Shown here: in pieces, positions 1 to 8,644 of the stretch
How positions within the stretch are numbered: the first letter of the stretch is position 1
Layout: the number at the start of each line of letters is the position of its first letter
Assembly: GCF_021026195.1 (NCBI RefSeq)
Contig: NZ_JAJNCT010000034.1
Location: forward strand, 124,001 to 188,000
DNA: 64,000 nucleotides
Direction: 5' to 3'
Source of the DNA: Comamonas koreensis
GTDB lineage: Bacteria > Pseudomonadota > Gammaproteobacteria > Burkholderiales > Burkholderiaceae_C
Translations under genes and position numbers: made by a program
The notes under the pieces: generated by a model
What the model was told of the DNA's origin: nothing
Seen by the model: only the letters and a program-made list of their open reading frames with translations
Databases searched by the model: none

Positions 1-530
1 TCAACGCCCAGATCGATGCCGGCGCGCAGGCCGTGATGATCTTTGACAGCTGGGGCGGTGTGCTGGCCGATGGCGCCTTCCAGCAGTTCAGCCTGGCCTA
101 CACCAAGCGCGTGCTGAGCCAGCTCAAGCGCCACGGCGCCGATGGCAGCGATGTGCCCCGCATCGTGTTCACCAAGGGCGGCGGCATCTGGCTGCCCGAG
201 ATGCGCGATCTGGACTGCGAGGTGCTGGGCCTGGACTGGACCGCCAACCTCGGCAAGGCCCGCGCCATCGTCGGCGGTGAAGCCGGCGGCCCCGGCAAGG
301 CGCTGCAAGGCAATATCGACCCCAATGTGCTGTTTGCGCCGCCCGAGCGCATTGCCGAACAGGTGCGCCATGTGCTGGAGAGCTTTGGCACACCCCACAC
401 CGACACCAGCCGCCCCGGGCCCACGCATATCTTCAACCTGGGCCATGGCATCAGCCAGTTCACCCCGCCCGAGCATGTGGCGGCCCTGGTGGAAGCGGTG
501 CATAGCCAGTCGCGTGCGATGCGTAAATAA
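1..530 (+). CDS. hemE: Uroporphyrinogen decarboxylase, C-terminal part (5' end outside window)
   Basis: This is the C-terminal half (about 175 residues) of uroporphyrinogen III decarboxylase, the cytosolic haem-pathway enzyme that removes the four acetate carboxyls of uroporphyrinogen III to give coproporphyrinogen III. Recognisable family segments are [12 protein letters not shown], the GLDWT strand, the [12 protein letters not shown] segment and the C-terminal [16 protein letters not shown], where GHG is the conserved loop near the active site. The reading frame is already open at the window edge, so the start lies upstream; the first in-frame Met at 37 is internal. The stop is TAA at 528-530. 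It is followed by a gap and a convergent Fic module. The family call is secure. Confidence 0.95.
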   Translation, partial: NAQIDAGAQAVMIFDSWGGVLADGAFQQFSLAYTKRVLSQLKRHGADGSDVPRIVFTKGGGIWLPEMRDLDCEVLGLDWTANLGKARAIVGGEAGGPGKALQGNIDPNVLFAPPERIAEQVRHVLESFGTPHTDTSRPGPTHIFNLGHGISQFTPPEHVAALVEAVHSQSRAMRK

Positions 531-668
531 GCGCTGCGCGCCCTACACAAAAGCGCTGCAATGCGCGATGCCTGGCGGCCCAACCCTCTCGCTGTCAGCC
601 GTATTTCCTTTCAAGAGCCAGAGCAGCGGGAGGCTAAAGATCGCCCGCCTCTCTGGCATGCCTTGGCC

Positions 669-1571
669 TTAGGCTGGTCGGTAGGTGTTGCCTTGCGGAA
701 CCTCACCAGCATCCAGACTCCGTTGGATCTTCATCCGGACGCTCGCGATGAATTCTTCTCGCTGGGACCTATCCTCTGGAAACTTGCGCAGCCCATAAGC
801 GCCAGCAGCCTGCAAGATGTTGTAGGCCCCGCTCAGCTCAGGGAAGGCGGCCATCGCTTCGTCCTCTTTCCACTCCTCGAAAGCGCAAGCCCGGCTTGGC
901 CGGATAGCATCACGCAACAGGTCGGGCATGTTCCGATTCTCTGCAAATTGATCGAGCATCAGTGTGACCGATCGCGTGGTGCGATGGTCACGCAAATGGG
1001 GAAGCGCGAGGAGGTTCACGCTCAAATCTCTCGCAATGCAGAGAACATTGCGCCCGTGCTTGTCGATGTTGAACCGGGTCCAGTCCAACTCGTAGCCACA
1101 GTTCTCTGCCAGCGAGCGCGTGAACTCGCGCAGCGTGCGGCTGTTGCCGTCCGGAAAGGGATGGATGTAGTCCAGCTGTGCGTAGAGCTGGCCCATGGCT
1201 TGGCTGAAATTCTCGGTACTCAGTGCGCTGAGCGCAGTCAGGTTGATGCCATCAAGCGTTTGGTTGAGCTGCCCGATAGCCTTGTCGTCCATCGCTGAGT
1301 AGGCCACGACGGACGGCACAGAGATGCCTTCCATCACGCGCTCTTTCACCCAGTCCTGGTGCGGCGGCACGGCTTGGCGATATTCGCCGGGCTTCAGCGA
1401 TGGGTAACCTGCCTTGGGCAAGTCCTGGAATATGCGACGGTTGATTTCTTTCAAATGGACCGCATCGAACTTGCCCTGCACCGGATGCAGATAAAGCTCG
1501 GTGATCCGCCGAGCGGTATAAAACCCCTCTATGCGTTCACGCTCCAGGGTTGCTCTGGTTTTAGCGCTCAT
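669..1571 (-). CDS. Fic-domain protein (probable AMP-transferase toxin)
   Basis: A 300-residue protein with the Fic signature HPFPDGNSR at about residues 137-145. The His is the catalytic base, the Asp binds metal and the Arg contacts ATP phosphate in characterised Fic enzymes, which transfer AMP to target hydroxyls. An alpha-helical N-terminal region precedes the core and about 150 residues follow it. No inhibitory helix motif is visible in this protein, which fits a class I arrangement in which inhibition comes from a separate antitoxin; such a protein is encoded immediately upstream. I chose the ATG at 1571 rather than an upstream in-frame codon because it overlaps the antitoxin stop by 11 nt, giving translational coupling. 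The target is unknown. Base composition looks a little less GC-rich than the flanks, hinting at acquisition. Confidence 0.85.
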   Translation of the reverse strand: MSAKTRATLERERIEGFYTARRITELYLHPVQGKFDAVHLKEINRRIFQDLPKAGYPSLKPGEYRQAVPPHQDWVKERVMEGISVPSVVAYSAMDDKAIGQLNQTLDGINLTALSALSTENFSQAMGQLYAQLDYIHPFPDGNSRTLREFTRSLAENCGYELDWTRFNIDKHGRNVLCIARDLSVNLLALPHLRDHRTTRSVTLMLDQFAENRNMPDLLRDAIRPSRACAFEEWKEDEAMAAFPELSGAYNILQAAGAYGLRKFPEDRSQREEFIASVRMKIQRSLDAGEVPQGNTYRPA

Positions 1572-2049
1572 GCACGTCGCTGTATGACGCCTGGGCAAAC
1601 TGCTCCGTGCTCATCTCGCCATTGATAAAGCGTTCGGCAAAGGCTTGGGCTTCCTCGGATGGAGAAAACCCTTCGAGGCCGGCAGACGCCATGCCGTAGG
1701 CAACGGCAGCTTGGCGACGCCGGCGCTCCACCGCGTTCAGCGCTGGACTCGTGCTCTTGGCGTGCATCTGCGCCTGCTCAACATAGGCTCGCATGAAATC
1801 ACGCAGCAAAAGGCTGCCATCGCGGTTGTTGGCACGCGCCCATTGGATGAAGCTGTCCTTGAGCTCGACACCGACACGGAAATTAAAGGTGCCCTGCTCC
1901 GCTCCGCCGCCTGGCTTTATACGCTGGGCGCCGCCACGCACAGGTACTGCATTCTTGGGATCGTCGATGGACGCTCGCGCCGTCGAGGCCTTGGCCGTCG
2001 TCTTGACTGCTACCCTCTTGGGTGGTCTGCCTCGGGTGGTGGTGGTCAT
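1561..2049 (-). CDS. Fic antitoxin with VbhA-type inhibitory motif and RHH-like domain
   Basis: A 162-residue protein directly upstream of the Fic gene. Residues 122-127 read SAGLEG, matching the [S/T]xxxE[G/N] inhibitory motif of Fic antitoxins: the Glu inserts into the Fic active site and pairs with the second motif arginine, blocking productive ATP binding. The following helix (FSPSEEAQAFAERFINGE) resembles VbhA-family antitoxins, which are usually only about 60 residues. Here a basic, low-complexity N-terminus (1-50) and a segment at about 53-93 with a short strand (FNFRV) followed by two helices look like a ribbon-helix-helix DNA-binding fold. I infer that the protein both neutralises the toxin and represses its own promoter; paired palindromes upstream support this. 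The RHH call is by eye only. Confidence 0.72.
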   Translation of the reverse strand: MTTTTRGRPPKRVAVKTTAKASTARASIDDPKNAVPVRGGAQRIKPGGGAEQGTFNFRVGVELKDSFIQWARANNRDGSLLLRDFMRAYVEQAQMHAKSTSPALNAVERRRRQAAVAYGMASAGLEGFSPSEEAQAFAERFINGEMSTEQFAQASYSDVHER

Positions 2050-2081
2050 GGCGGCTCCAGATTGCGTTGTGAGTGACTACT

Positions 2082-2110
2082 ATTTTATTGTATATACACT
2101 GTAATTACAA
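2082..2110 (-). promoter_or_regulatory. Promoter and tandem palindromic operator of the Fic module
   Basis: On the minus strand a -35 TTGTAA (2105-2110) and a -10 TAAAAT (2082-2087) are separated by 17 bp. Overlapping them are two perfect 10-bp palindromes, TGTAATTACA (2100-2109) and TGTATATACA (2089-2098), one base apart, so their centres are 11 bp (one helical turn) apart. This is the usual geometry for cooperative binding of RHH dimers. The antitoxin ATG lies 33 bp downstream of the -10. Confidence 0.6.
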
Positions 2111-2213
2111 CCGACAGATAGGGGGGACGGCTTGCCTTGGGACAGCGCTGCTCAATAACTCAGGGAGCGAGCAACAGGGTCAACGTAGAGTTGCGGCCCT
2201 CCACAAAGAGCGG

Positions 2214-2247
2214 AAAAAATGCCAGTCAGATTTTGGCTGACTGGCAT
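2214..2247 (-). terminator. Intrinsic terminator after the GmhB-like gene
   Basis: Perfect 11-bp inverted repeat (2219-2229 with 2237-2247, arm ATGCCAGTCAG, 7-nt loop), followed on the minus strand by a run of six U (A run at 2214-2219). It sits 31 bp past the stop of the minus-strand gene at 2278. Confidence 0.88.
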
Positions 2248-2277
2248 CTATCGCAATACGGGGCTTTGTTCAGGCTC

Positions 2278-2838
2278 TCAAGCCTGCGGCGGCCGATTCG
2301 CCATGCTCTGCAGCAGGTGCTCGGTGCACTGGACCATGCTGGCATGCTGCTGCGCCTCCTGCGAAGGGCAGAGCGCCGCCTCGGCATCCGGCCCACCGGG
2401 CACAGAGACCCAGTGCAGGCGCGCGCCCAGGCTGGCAGCGGCTTGCAGCAGGCTGGCGCTGCGGGCGATCACCGCGACCTTGCCCGCTTCCATGTTGAAG
2501 CGGTCCAGGATCTGGCGCAGCAGCGCGGCCTGGGCGTCCAGGCAGTCGCAGTGGTCATCGGGCGGATGGGGGCAGAAGAACACCGCATCGACCTTGGCGC
2601 CGACGGTGGCCAGCTCCTTGTACATCTGGCGGTGGTAGTCATTGAGTGCGGCGCAGTCGTAGAGGCCTCGGCCCAGACCGGGCTGGTTGGCCACCAGCAC
2701 CACATGCCAGCCAGACAGGTTCAGCCGGGCGATGCTGATGGCGGCATCGGGCATACTTTGCCAGTCCTGGTGGCCGCGCAGCTGGCCCAGCACCGGCTGG
2801 CCGACAATACCGTCACGCTCGAGAATCGCAAGTTTCAT
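2278..2838 (-). CDS. GmhB-like HAD-family protein lacking catalytic residues
   Basis: A 186-residue protein with the overall plan of D-glycero-D-manno-heptose-1,7-bisphosphate 7-phosphatase (GmhB, LPS core synthesis). The structural zinc ligands are kept: CPH at about residue 90 and CDC a few residues later (CPHPPDDHCDC). The catalytic positions are not. The DxD nucleophile motif reads ERD (Glu for the nucleophile Asp), the LVxNQ motif has Ala for Ser/Thr, the motif III RKP reads LDA, and the motif IV GDxxxD reads ARSASL. I infer a pseudo-phosphatase or a protein with a non-catalytic role. The start is the ATG at 2838, which begins the core strand MKLAIL. It lies downstream of glyS on the same strand, 85 bp away. 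Confidence 0.75.
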   Translation of the reverse strand: MKLAILERDGIVGQPVLGQLRGHQDWQSMPDAAISIARLNLSGWHVVLVANQPGLGRGLYDCAALNDYHRQMYKELATVGAKVDAVFFCPHPPDDHCDCLDAQAALLRQILDRFNMEAGKVAVIARSASLLQAAASLGARLHWVSVPGGPDAEAALCPSQEAQQHASMVQCTEHLLQSMANRPPQA

Positions 2839-2923
2839 CACAGGCTCCCTCAGAAGACAGGCTGCGGCACGCGGCCTTGGCGGGCTGCCGCCATGCACAA
2901 TGGCGGCGCGCCCATCCAGCTTA

Positions 2924-5056
2924 TCAGGCAGCGACCAGGCGCGACAGATCGGCGATGCGGTTCATGGCTTCATGCAAGGTTGCCAGCAGGCCCAGGCGGT
3001 TGGCCTTGAGCGCCGGGTCTTCGGCATTCACCATCACATGCTCAAAGAAGGCATCGACGGGCGTGCGCAGCGCAGCCAGGGTCTGCAGGCTGGCGGTGTA
3101 ATCGCCTTCGGCAAACTGGGCATCGGCCTTGGGTGCCACGGTCTGCAGTGCGGCAAACAGGTCCTTCTCGGCCTGCTCTTGCAGCAGCGCTTCGTCCACG
3201 CGGGCGCGCACCGGGCCGTCGGCCTTCTTCAGGATATTGCCCACGCGCTTGTTGGCGGCGGCCAGTGCCGGTGCCTCGGGCAGCGCGGCAAAGGCGCGCA
3301 CGGCTTCCAGGCGCTTTTGCACATCGGCCAGGCGCTGGGGGCGGTAGGCCAGCACGGCGTCCACTTCCTGGGCACCAAAGCCTTGCTCGCGCAGGCTGCC
3401 GGCCAGGCGGTCATAGATGAAGTCGGACAGCGCGGCGCTGGCATCTTCGATCTTGTCACCAAAGGCGGGCAAGGTGCTGACCAGCAAGGTGTCCAGGTCC
3501 AGCGGCAGGTCCTTTTCGACCAGCATGCGGATGACGCCCAGCGCATGGCGGCGCAGCGCAAACGGGTCGCGGTCGCCGGTGGGCAGGTTGCCAATGCCGA
3601 ACATGCCGACCAGGGTTTCGAGCTTGTCGGCCAGTGCGACGATCACGCCGACGTCGCCACGGGGCAGCACATCGCCGGCAAAACGCGGCTTGTAGTGGTC
3701 TTCAATGGCGTCGGCCACTGCGGTATCGAGCTGGTCGTTGAGCGCGTAGTAGCGGCCCATCGTGCCCTGCAGTTCAGGGAACTCGCCCACCATGTCGGTG
3801 ATCAGGTCGGTCTTGGCCAGTTGCGCGGCCTGGTCCACCTGCTTGCCCAGCTGGGTGGCACCCAGCTGCTGCGCAATGCTCTTGGCAATGGCGCGCACGC
3901 GCTGCACGCGCTCACCCTGGGTGCCCAGCTTGTTGTGGTAGACGACCTTGTCCAGCGCTTCCACACGCGAGGCCAGCGTTTTCTTGCGGTCCTGGTCAAA
4001 GAAGAACTTGGCATCTGCCAGGCGCGGGCGCACCACGCGTTCGTTGCCGCCGGTCACCGCCGATGCATCGGCCGGGCTGATGTTGCTCACCACCAGGAAC
4101 TGGTTGGTCAGCGCGCCATCGGCAGCCAGCAGCGGGAAGTACTTCTGGTTGGCCTTCATCGTCAGGATCAGGCACTCTTGCGGCACGTCGAGAAACTCTT
4201 TCTCGAACGCGCAAACCAGTACATGCGGGCGCTCGACCAGGGCGGTCACTTCGTCCAGCAGCGCTTCGTCGTCGATCGGCTTGACGCCGCCGCCCACGCG
4301 CTCGGCTGCGGCCTGCAGCTGGCGCACGATCTCGGCCTTGCGCTCGTCAAAGCTGGCAATCACCGCGCCCTGCTCGGCCAGGGTCTTGGCATAGCTGTCG
4401 GCATCGCTGATCACCAGCGGATCGACCAGCGCCTCAAAGCGGTGGCCATGTGTGGTGTTGCCGGCCTTGAGGCCCAGCGCTTCGATCGACAGCAGCACCT
4501 CGGTGCCGTGCAAGGCCACCAGGCCGTGCGCCGGGCGCACAAACTGCACGCTGCTCCAGCCGGGCAATTCGCAGTTGCCTTCGAGTTGGTAGGTCATGAC
4601 CTTGGGGATAGGCAGCTTGGCGATGCTCTCGCTCAGCGCCTTTTGCAGACCTTCGGCCAGGCTGACGCCAGCGGCCGTGCTGTCGTAGAACAGCGCTTCG
4701 GCCTTGCCGTCCTGGGCCCGCTTGAGCTGCGGCACCACCGAGGCGTCCGCGCCCAGCGCGGCCAGCTTCTTGAGCAGGGCCGGCGTAGGCTGGCCATCGG
4801 CCGACAGGCCCACGGCCACCGGCATGAGCTTTTGCGAGACCTGCTTGTCAGCGGCGCGCGGCAGCACATCGCTGATCAGCGCGGCCAGGCGGCGCGGCGA
4901 GGCATAGGCCGTCAGCTGCGAGCCGTCACCGGCCAGGCCCTGCGCACGCAATTGCTGCAGCAGCACCTGGGCAAAGGCGTCGCCCAGCTTTTTGAGCGCC
5001 TTGGGGGGCAGCTCTTCAACAAACAGTTCAACCAGAAGATTGGGAGAGGAAGTCAT
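2924..5056 (-). CDS. glyS: Glycine--tRNA ligase beta subunit
   Basis: A 710-residue beta subunit of the bacterial alpha2beta2 glycyl-tRNA synthetase, which charges tRNA-Gly in the cytosol with GlyQ. Hallmarks are the N-terminal LLVELFVEELPPKAL, the MKANQKYFPLL segment, the central HD-like region and a C-terminal anticodon-binding domain ending in a leucine/arginine-rich helix. Length fits the family. The ATG at 5056 was preferred to an upstream in-frame codon because it gives the canonical N-terminus and overlaps the stop of the upstream gene as TGATG, implying coupled translation. Unlike the E. coli arrangement, a small membrane-protein gene separates it from glyQ. Confidence 0.97.
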   Translation of the reverse strand: MTSSPNLLVELFVEELPPKALKKLGDAFAQVLLQQLRAQGLAGDGSQLTAYASPRRLAALISDVLPRAADKQVSQKLMPVAVGLSADGQPTPALLKKLAALGADASVVPQLKRAQDGKAEALFYDSTAAGVSLAEGLQKALSESIAKLPIPKVMTYQLEGNCELPGWSSVQFVRPAHGLVALHGTEVLLSIEALGLKAGNTTHGHRFEALVDPLVISDADSYAKTLAEQGAVIASFDERKAEIVRQLQAAAERVGGGVKPIDDEALLDEVTALVERPHVLVCAFEKEFLDVPQECLILTMKANQKYFPLLAADGALTNQFLVVSNISPADASAVTGGNERVVRPRLADAKFFFDQDRKKTLASRVEALDKVVYHNKLGTQGERVQRVRAIAKSIAQQLGATQLGKQVDQAAQLAKTDLITDMVGEFPELQGTMGRYYALNDQLDTAVADAIEDHYKPRFAGDVLPRGDVGVIVALADKLETLVGMFGIGNLPTGDRDPFALRRHALGVIRMLVEKDLPLDLDTLLVSTLPAFGDKIEDASAALSDFIYDRLAGSLREQGFGAQEVDAVLAYRPQRLADVQKRLEAVRAFAALPEAPALAAANKRVGNILKKADGPVRARVDEALLQEQAEKDLFAALQTVAPKADAQFAEGDYTASLQTLAALRTPVDAFFEHVMVNAEDPALKANRLGLLATLHEAMNRIADLSRLVAA

Positions 5057-5586
5057 CAGGATTTCCGGGTATGGCGCAGCGCGAAGATGGACAGGCCCAG
5101 GGTCAGCAGCGGGAACCATACGTTGTAGAGTTCACTGACCAGGACCTGCACACCGCGCTGCGAGAAAAAGCGGTCTGCAGCAATGGGCGAGACGGCAATC
5201 GGTCGCCAAGGGCTGAAAAAACGTTCGGAGCTCAAAGGCCACAACAAGGCAATGCCGCTGCCGCCGCTGGTCATCATGTCCAGCAAGGGGTGCGACAGGG
5301 TGCAGAAGAACACCCAGGCAAAGCCGGCCAGGCGCGGCACTTTCCACCAGCGCGCCAGCCACAGGCCGAACAAGCCCATCAGCAGCGCAAACAAGGCCGT
5401 GTGGGTGATGCCACGGTGGGCCCATATGCCACTGCCGGCGCTGCCGAACTGGTAGGGAATGCCATCGAAATCCGGCGCAATCGCGGCCAGCGCGCCCACC
5501 AGCAGCATGCTGGGCGGCACACGGCGGCTGCCCAGCGCCAGCGCTGCGGCAACCGGTACGGCGACATGCGTGAAGATCGTGGGCAT
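5056..5586 (-). CDS. YdjM-like (DUF457) inner-membrane metal-dependent hydrolase
   Basis: A 176-residue integral membrane protein of the YdjM/DUF457 family. It has four or five hydrophobic segments and the family pattern of conserved polar residues: FTHVAVPVA near the start, IAPDFDGIP (about 38-46), HRGITHT (about 57-63) and LSHPLLDMMTSGG (about 94-106). These His and Asp residues resemble a metal site, but the biochemical role of the family is poorly defined; E. coli ydjM is LexA-regulated. The ATG at 5586 starts MPTIFTH, the typical family start, 20 bp after the glyQ stop. Its stop overlaps the glyS start, so it is co-translated in the middle of the glycyl-tRNA synthetase operon. I see no obvious functional link to tRNA charging. 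Confidence 0.85.
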   Translation of the reverse strand: MPTIFTHVAVPVAAALALGSRRVPPSMLLVGALAAIAPDFDGIPYQFGSAGSGIWAHRGITHTALFALLMGLFGLWLARWWKVPRLAGFAWVFFCTLSHPLLDMMTSGGSGIALLWPLSSERFFSPWRPIAVSPIAADRFFSQRGVQVLVSELYNVWFPLLTLGLSIFALRHTRKS

Positions 5587-5606
5587 GGGCAGCGCGGCGG
5601 GGGTGT

Positions 5607-6515
5607 TTAGGCGGCAGCCTTGGGCGGGATCTGCGCCACCCACTCGCGCGGCGCCATCGGGAAGCCCAGGCGCTCACGGCTGTCGTAGTAGCTCTGCGCC
5701 ACGGCGCGCGCGAGATTGCGGATGCGGCCGATGTAGGCTGCGCGCTCGGTCACGCTGATGGCACCACGCGCATCGAGCAGGTTGAAGGTGTGGCCGGCCT
5801 TGAGTACTTGCTCATAGGCGGGCAAGGCCAGTTGCTGCTCCATCAGCAGCTTGGCCTGCTTTTCATGGGCGCCAAAGGCCTGGAACAAAAACTCCGCATC
5901 GGAATGCTCGAAGTTGTAGGTGGACTGCTCCACCTCGTTCTGGTGGTAGACATCGCCATAGGTGAGGCCGTCGGTCCACTGCAGGTTGTAGACATTGTCC
6001 ACGCCTTGCAGGTACATGGCCAGGCGCTCCAGCCCGTAGGTGATCTCACCGGTTGCGGGCTTGCAGTCGATACCGCCCACTTGCTGGAAATAGGTGAACT
6101 GCGTCACTTCCATGCCGTTGAGCCAGACCTCCCAGCCCAGACCCCAGGCGCCCAGGGTCGGGTTTTCCCAGTCGTCTTCGACAAAGCGGATGTCGTTCTT
6201 CTTCAGGTCGAAGCCCAGCGCTTCGAGCGAGCCCAGGTACAGATCGAGGATGTTGGCAGGCGCGGGCTTGAGCACCACCTGGAACTGGTAGTAGTGCTGC
6301 AGGCGGTTGGGGTTCTCGCCATAGCGGCCATCCTTGGGGCGGCGGCTGGGCTGCACATAGGCAGCTTTCCAGGGCTCGGGGCCGATGGCGCGCAGGAAGG
6401 TGGCGGTGTGCGAGGTACCTGCACCCACCTCCATGTCATAAGGTTGCAATAGCGCGCAGCCCTGGTCGGCCCAGTACTGCTGCAGCTTCAAAATGATTTG
6501 TTGGAAATTCAACAT
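5607..6515 (-). CDS. glyQ: Glycine--tRNA ligase alpha subunit
   Basis: A 302-residue alpha subunit of glycyl-tRNA synthetase, carrying the class II catalytic core that activates glycine with ATP. It begins with [15 protein letters not shown] and carries the highly conserved [48 protein letters not shown] and QVGGIDCKP stretches. The ATG at 6515 gives the canonical N-terminus, so upstream in-frame codons are rejected. It is first in the minus-strand group glyQ, DUF457, glyS, gmhB-like, ending at the terminator at 2214-2247. No T-box leader is visible upstream, as expected for a proteobacterium. Confidence 0.97.
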   Translation of the reverse strand: MLNFQQIILKLQQYWADQGCALLQPYDMEVGAGTSHTATFLRAIGPEPWKAAYVQPSRRPKDGRYGENPNRLQHYYQFQVVLKPAPANILDLYLGSLEALGFDLKKNDIRFVEDDWENPTLGAWGLGWEVWLNGMEVTQFTYFQQVGGIDCKPATGEITYGLERLAMYLQGVDNVYNLQWTDGLTYGDVYHQNEVEQSTYNFEHSDAEFLFQAFGAHEKQAKLLMEQQLALPAYEQVLKAGHTFNLLDARGAISVTERAAYIGRIRNLARAVAQSYYDSRERLGFPMAPREWVAQIPPKAAA

Positions 6516-6801
6516 GGAGAGTCTGGTGGTGGACGCAGCCTGCTGTTGGCGGCCCGCGAAGTGGGCGCGCAGCGGCAAGATCGGACTGCATGCATGCCTT
6601 GCTGCCTGTCTGCACCAGCAAAGCGGTCAAAAACATTTGATTTTAGTGCTTTCAGCCGCCCCATGGGCGGCGATAGCCGAGCGCATCAGGGGCCAGGGCC
6701 GCCAAACGCCATGCTTTGCCAAGCGTGCAAGGTGTTGGTACCGCGCCTGCGCTGCATAGTCGGTCTCATTTTGATAGCACGCGAGCCACTATTCGACCGC
6801 C
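6516..6801. other. Intergenic region upstream of glyQ
   Basis: About 290 bp between the glyQ start and the fabB terminator with no convincing gene. A GC-rich inverted repeat (GCCGCC...GGCGGC, about 6656-6673) is visible. On the minus strand a TTGACC hexamer near 6630 could serve as a -35 for glyQ, but no good -10 follows. Nothing else is supportable. Confidence 0.4.
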
Positions 6802-6827
6802 AAAAGAAAAGCGCCCGAAGGCGCTTT
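6802..6827 (-). terminator. Intrinsic terminator after fabB
   Basis: Stem AAAGCGCC (6808-6815), tetraloop CGAA, stem GGCGCTTT (6820-6827), followed on the minus strand by TTTTCTTTTG. It lies 30 bp after the fabB stop. Confidence 0.85.
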
Positions 6828-6856
6828 GTCAGGGGGGGCGGTGGGCCCTGGGCCGA

Positions 6857-8077
6857 TCAGGCCGCTTCCCAGCGCTTGAGCACCAGGCAGGCGTTGGTGC
6901 CGCCAAAGCCAAAGCTGTTGGACAGCACCTGCTTCAACTCCGCCACACGTGCCTTGGTGACCAGGGGCATATCGCCCACAGCGGGATCGGGATGGTCCAC
7001 ATTGGCCGAGCCAGCGATGAAGCCCTTCATGAGCATGATGAGGCTGTAGATGGCTTCCTGCACACCGGTAGCGCCCTGCGAGTGGCCGGTCAGCGACTTG
7101 GTCGACGAGAACGGCGGAATGCGGTCGCCAAACACCTTGCGGATCGCGTGCAGCTCAGGCACATCGCCCACCGGGGTGGAGGTGCCATGGGTGTTGATGT
7201 AGTCGATCGGTGCGTCCAGGCCTTCTATGGCCTGGGCCATCGCGGCGACAGCGCCTTCGCCCGAAGGGGCGACCATGTCTTCCCCGTCCGACGAGATGCC
7301 GAAACCGACGATCTCACCCAGGATGGTGGCGCCACGGGCCTGGGCATGCTCCAGGCTTTCAAGCACCAGCGCACCGCCGCCGCCGGCAATGACAAAACCA
7401 TCGCGGTCGGTGTCATAGGGACGGGAGGCCTTGGTCGGGTCGTCGTTGAACTTGCTGGACATCGCGCCCATGCCATCGAACAGGATGGCCAGGCCCCAGG
7501 ACAGCTCTTCGCCACCGCCGGCAAACATCACATCCTGCATGCCCCAGGAGATCTGCTGGGCGGCTGCGCCCACGCAGTGGGCCGAGGTCGAGCAGGCCGA
7601 GGTGATCGAGTAGTTGATGCCCTTGATCTTGAAATTGGTCGCCAGGTTGGCCGACACGGTCGAGCCCATGCAGCGCGTGACCTGGTAGGGACCAACGCGG
7701 CGAATGCCTTTTTCACGCAGGGTATCGGCCGCTTCGATCTGGTTGGCCGGCGAGCCGCCGCCCGAGCCCATGATCAATCCGGTACGCGGGTGGCTGATTT
7801 GTTCGGGTGACAGGCCTGCCTGGGCAATCGCTTGCTGCAGGGAGATCTGTGCGTAGGCGGCAGCATCTCCCATGAAGCGCAGTTGCTTGCGATCAATGAA
7901 GTCTTCAACATTGATGCGCGGAATGCCAGCAACCTGGCTGCGCAGGCCCATTTCCTTGAACACCGGCATGTGATCGATGCCGGAGCGGCCTTCGCGCAGC
8001 GAAGTCTCCACGGCCTCCAGCCCCACACCGATACAGGAGACGATGCCGGCCCCTGTAATAACCACCCGACGCTTCAT
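6857..8077 (-). CDS. fabB: Beta-ketoacyl-ACP synthase I
   Basis: A 406-residue condensing enzyme that elongates acyl-ACP with malonyl-ACP and is needed to extend the cis-3-decenoyl intermediate into unsaturated fatty acids. The Cys-His-His triad is visible: C162 in [11 protein letters not shown]297 in [11 protein letters not shown] and H332 in SLTGHSQGA, plus the glycine-rich C-terminal FGFGGTN. Pairing with fabA and the numbering (E. coli C163) favour FabB over FabF. The start ATG overlaps the fabA stop by 4 nt (ATGA, 8074-8077), so the two are translationally coupled. The transcript ends at the CGAA-loop terminator downstream. Confidence 0.95.
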   Translation of the reverse strand: MKRRVVITGAGIVSCIGVGLEAVETSLREGRSGIDHMPVFKEMGLRSQVAGIPRINVEDFIDRKQLRFMGDAAAYAQISLQQAIAQAGLSPEQISHPRTGLIMGSGGGSPANQIEAADTLREKGIRRVGPYQVTRCMGSTVSANLATNFKIKGINYSITSACSTSAHCVGAAAQQISWGMQDVMFAGGGEELSWGLAILFDGMGAMSSKFNDDPTKASRPYDTDRDGFVIAGGGGALVLESLEHAQARGATILGEIVGFGISSDGEDMVAPSGEGAVAAMAQAIEGLDAPIDYINTHGTSTPVGDVPELHAIRKVFGDRIPPFSSTKSLTGHSQGATGVQEAIYSLIMLMKGFIAGSANVDHPDPAVGDMPLVTKARVAELKQVLSNSFGFGGTNACLVLKRWEAA

Positions 8078-8598
8078 GCTGCGTTTTCCTTGCCGTCGCC
8101 CTCGCGCAGGAACAACCCCACACGCAGGTCGTTGGCGACATAGATTTCCTTGCCGTCGGCGAGCAGTCGTGCATCGCCAATGGCCATGTTCAGTTTGCGC
8201 TTGATCACGCGCTTGATGTCGATTTCGTAGGTTACCAGCTTCACGTCAGGGCCGACTTCGCCGGTGAACTTGACCTCACCGGCACCCAGGGCGCGGCCAC
8301 GGCCTGGCAGGCGCAGCCAGGTCAGGTAAAAGCCGATCAGTTGCCACATGGCGTCCAGGCCCAAGCAGCCAGGCATCACGGGATCACCCTGGAAGTGGCA
8401 CTTGAAGAACCACAGGTCCGGGTTGACGTCCAGCTCGGCCACAATTTTTCCCAGCCCGTGCGCGCCACCGTTTTCGCTGATCTCAGTGATGCGGTCGAAC
8501 ATCAGCATCGGCGGCAGTGGCAAACGGCCACTTTCGGGGGTAAACAACTTGCCCTCACCGGAGGCGATCAGTTGTTCATAGGAAAAAGATTCAGCCAT
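8074..8598 (-). CDS. fabA: 3-hydroxydecanoyl-ACP dehydratase/isomerase
   Basis: A 174-residue bifunctional dehydratase/isomerase that makes trans-2- then cis-3-decenoyl-ACP, the branch point to unsaturated fatty acids. The hot-dog-fold active site is intact: H68 in [15 protein letters not shown] and D82 in GLDAMWQ, both expected from E. coli FabA (H70, D84). It is the first gene of the fabA-fabB operon and overlaps fabB by 4 nt. Two palindromes and a possible -10 lie upstream, so regulation by a lipid-responsive repressor is plausible but unproven. Confidence 0.96.
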   Translation of the reverse strand: MAESFSYEQLIASGEGKLFTPESGRLPLPPMLMFDRITEISENGGAHGLGKIVAELDVNPDLWFFKCHFQGDPVMPGCLGLDAMWQLIGFYLTWLRLPGRGRALGAGEVKFTGEVGPDVKLVTYEIDIKRVIKRKLNMAIGDARLLADGKEIYVANDLRVGLFLREGDGKENAA

Positions 8599-8644
8599 TG
8601 TCAGTCCAACTTCTGGTGGCGGTCACTCCGCCGCATTTCTCTGA

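Noticed and set aside
2687-5128. Long open frame (about 810 codons) on the plus strand opposite glyS
   Set aside because: It mirrors the glyS reading frame in GC-rich DNA; the translation is Gln/Ala/His-rich with no domain and no ribosome site, whereas glyS is certain on the other strand.
6516-6801. T-box or other riboswitch upstream of glyQ
   Set aside because: No T-box sequence or matching stems; proteobacterial glyQ genes do not normally carry one.
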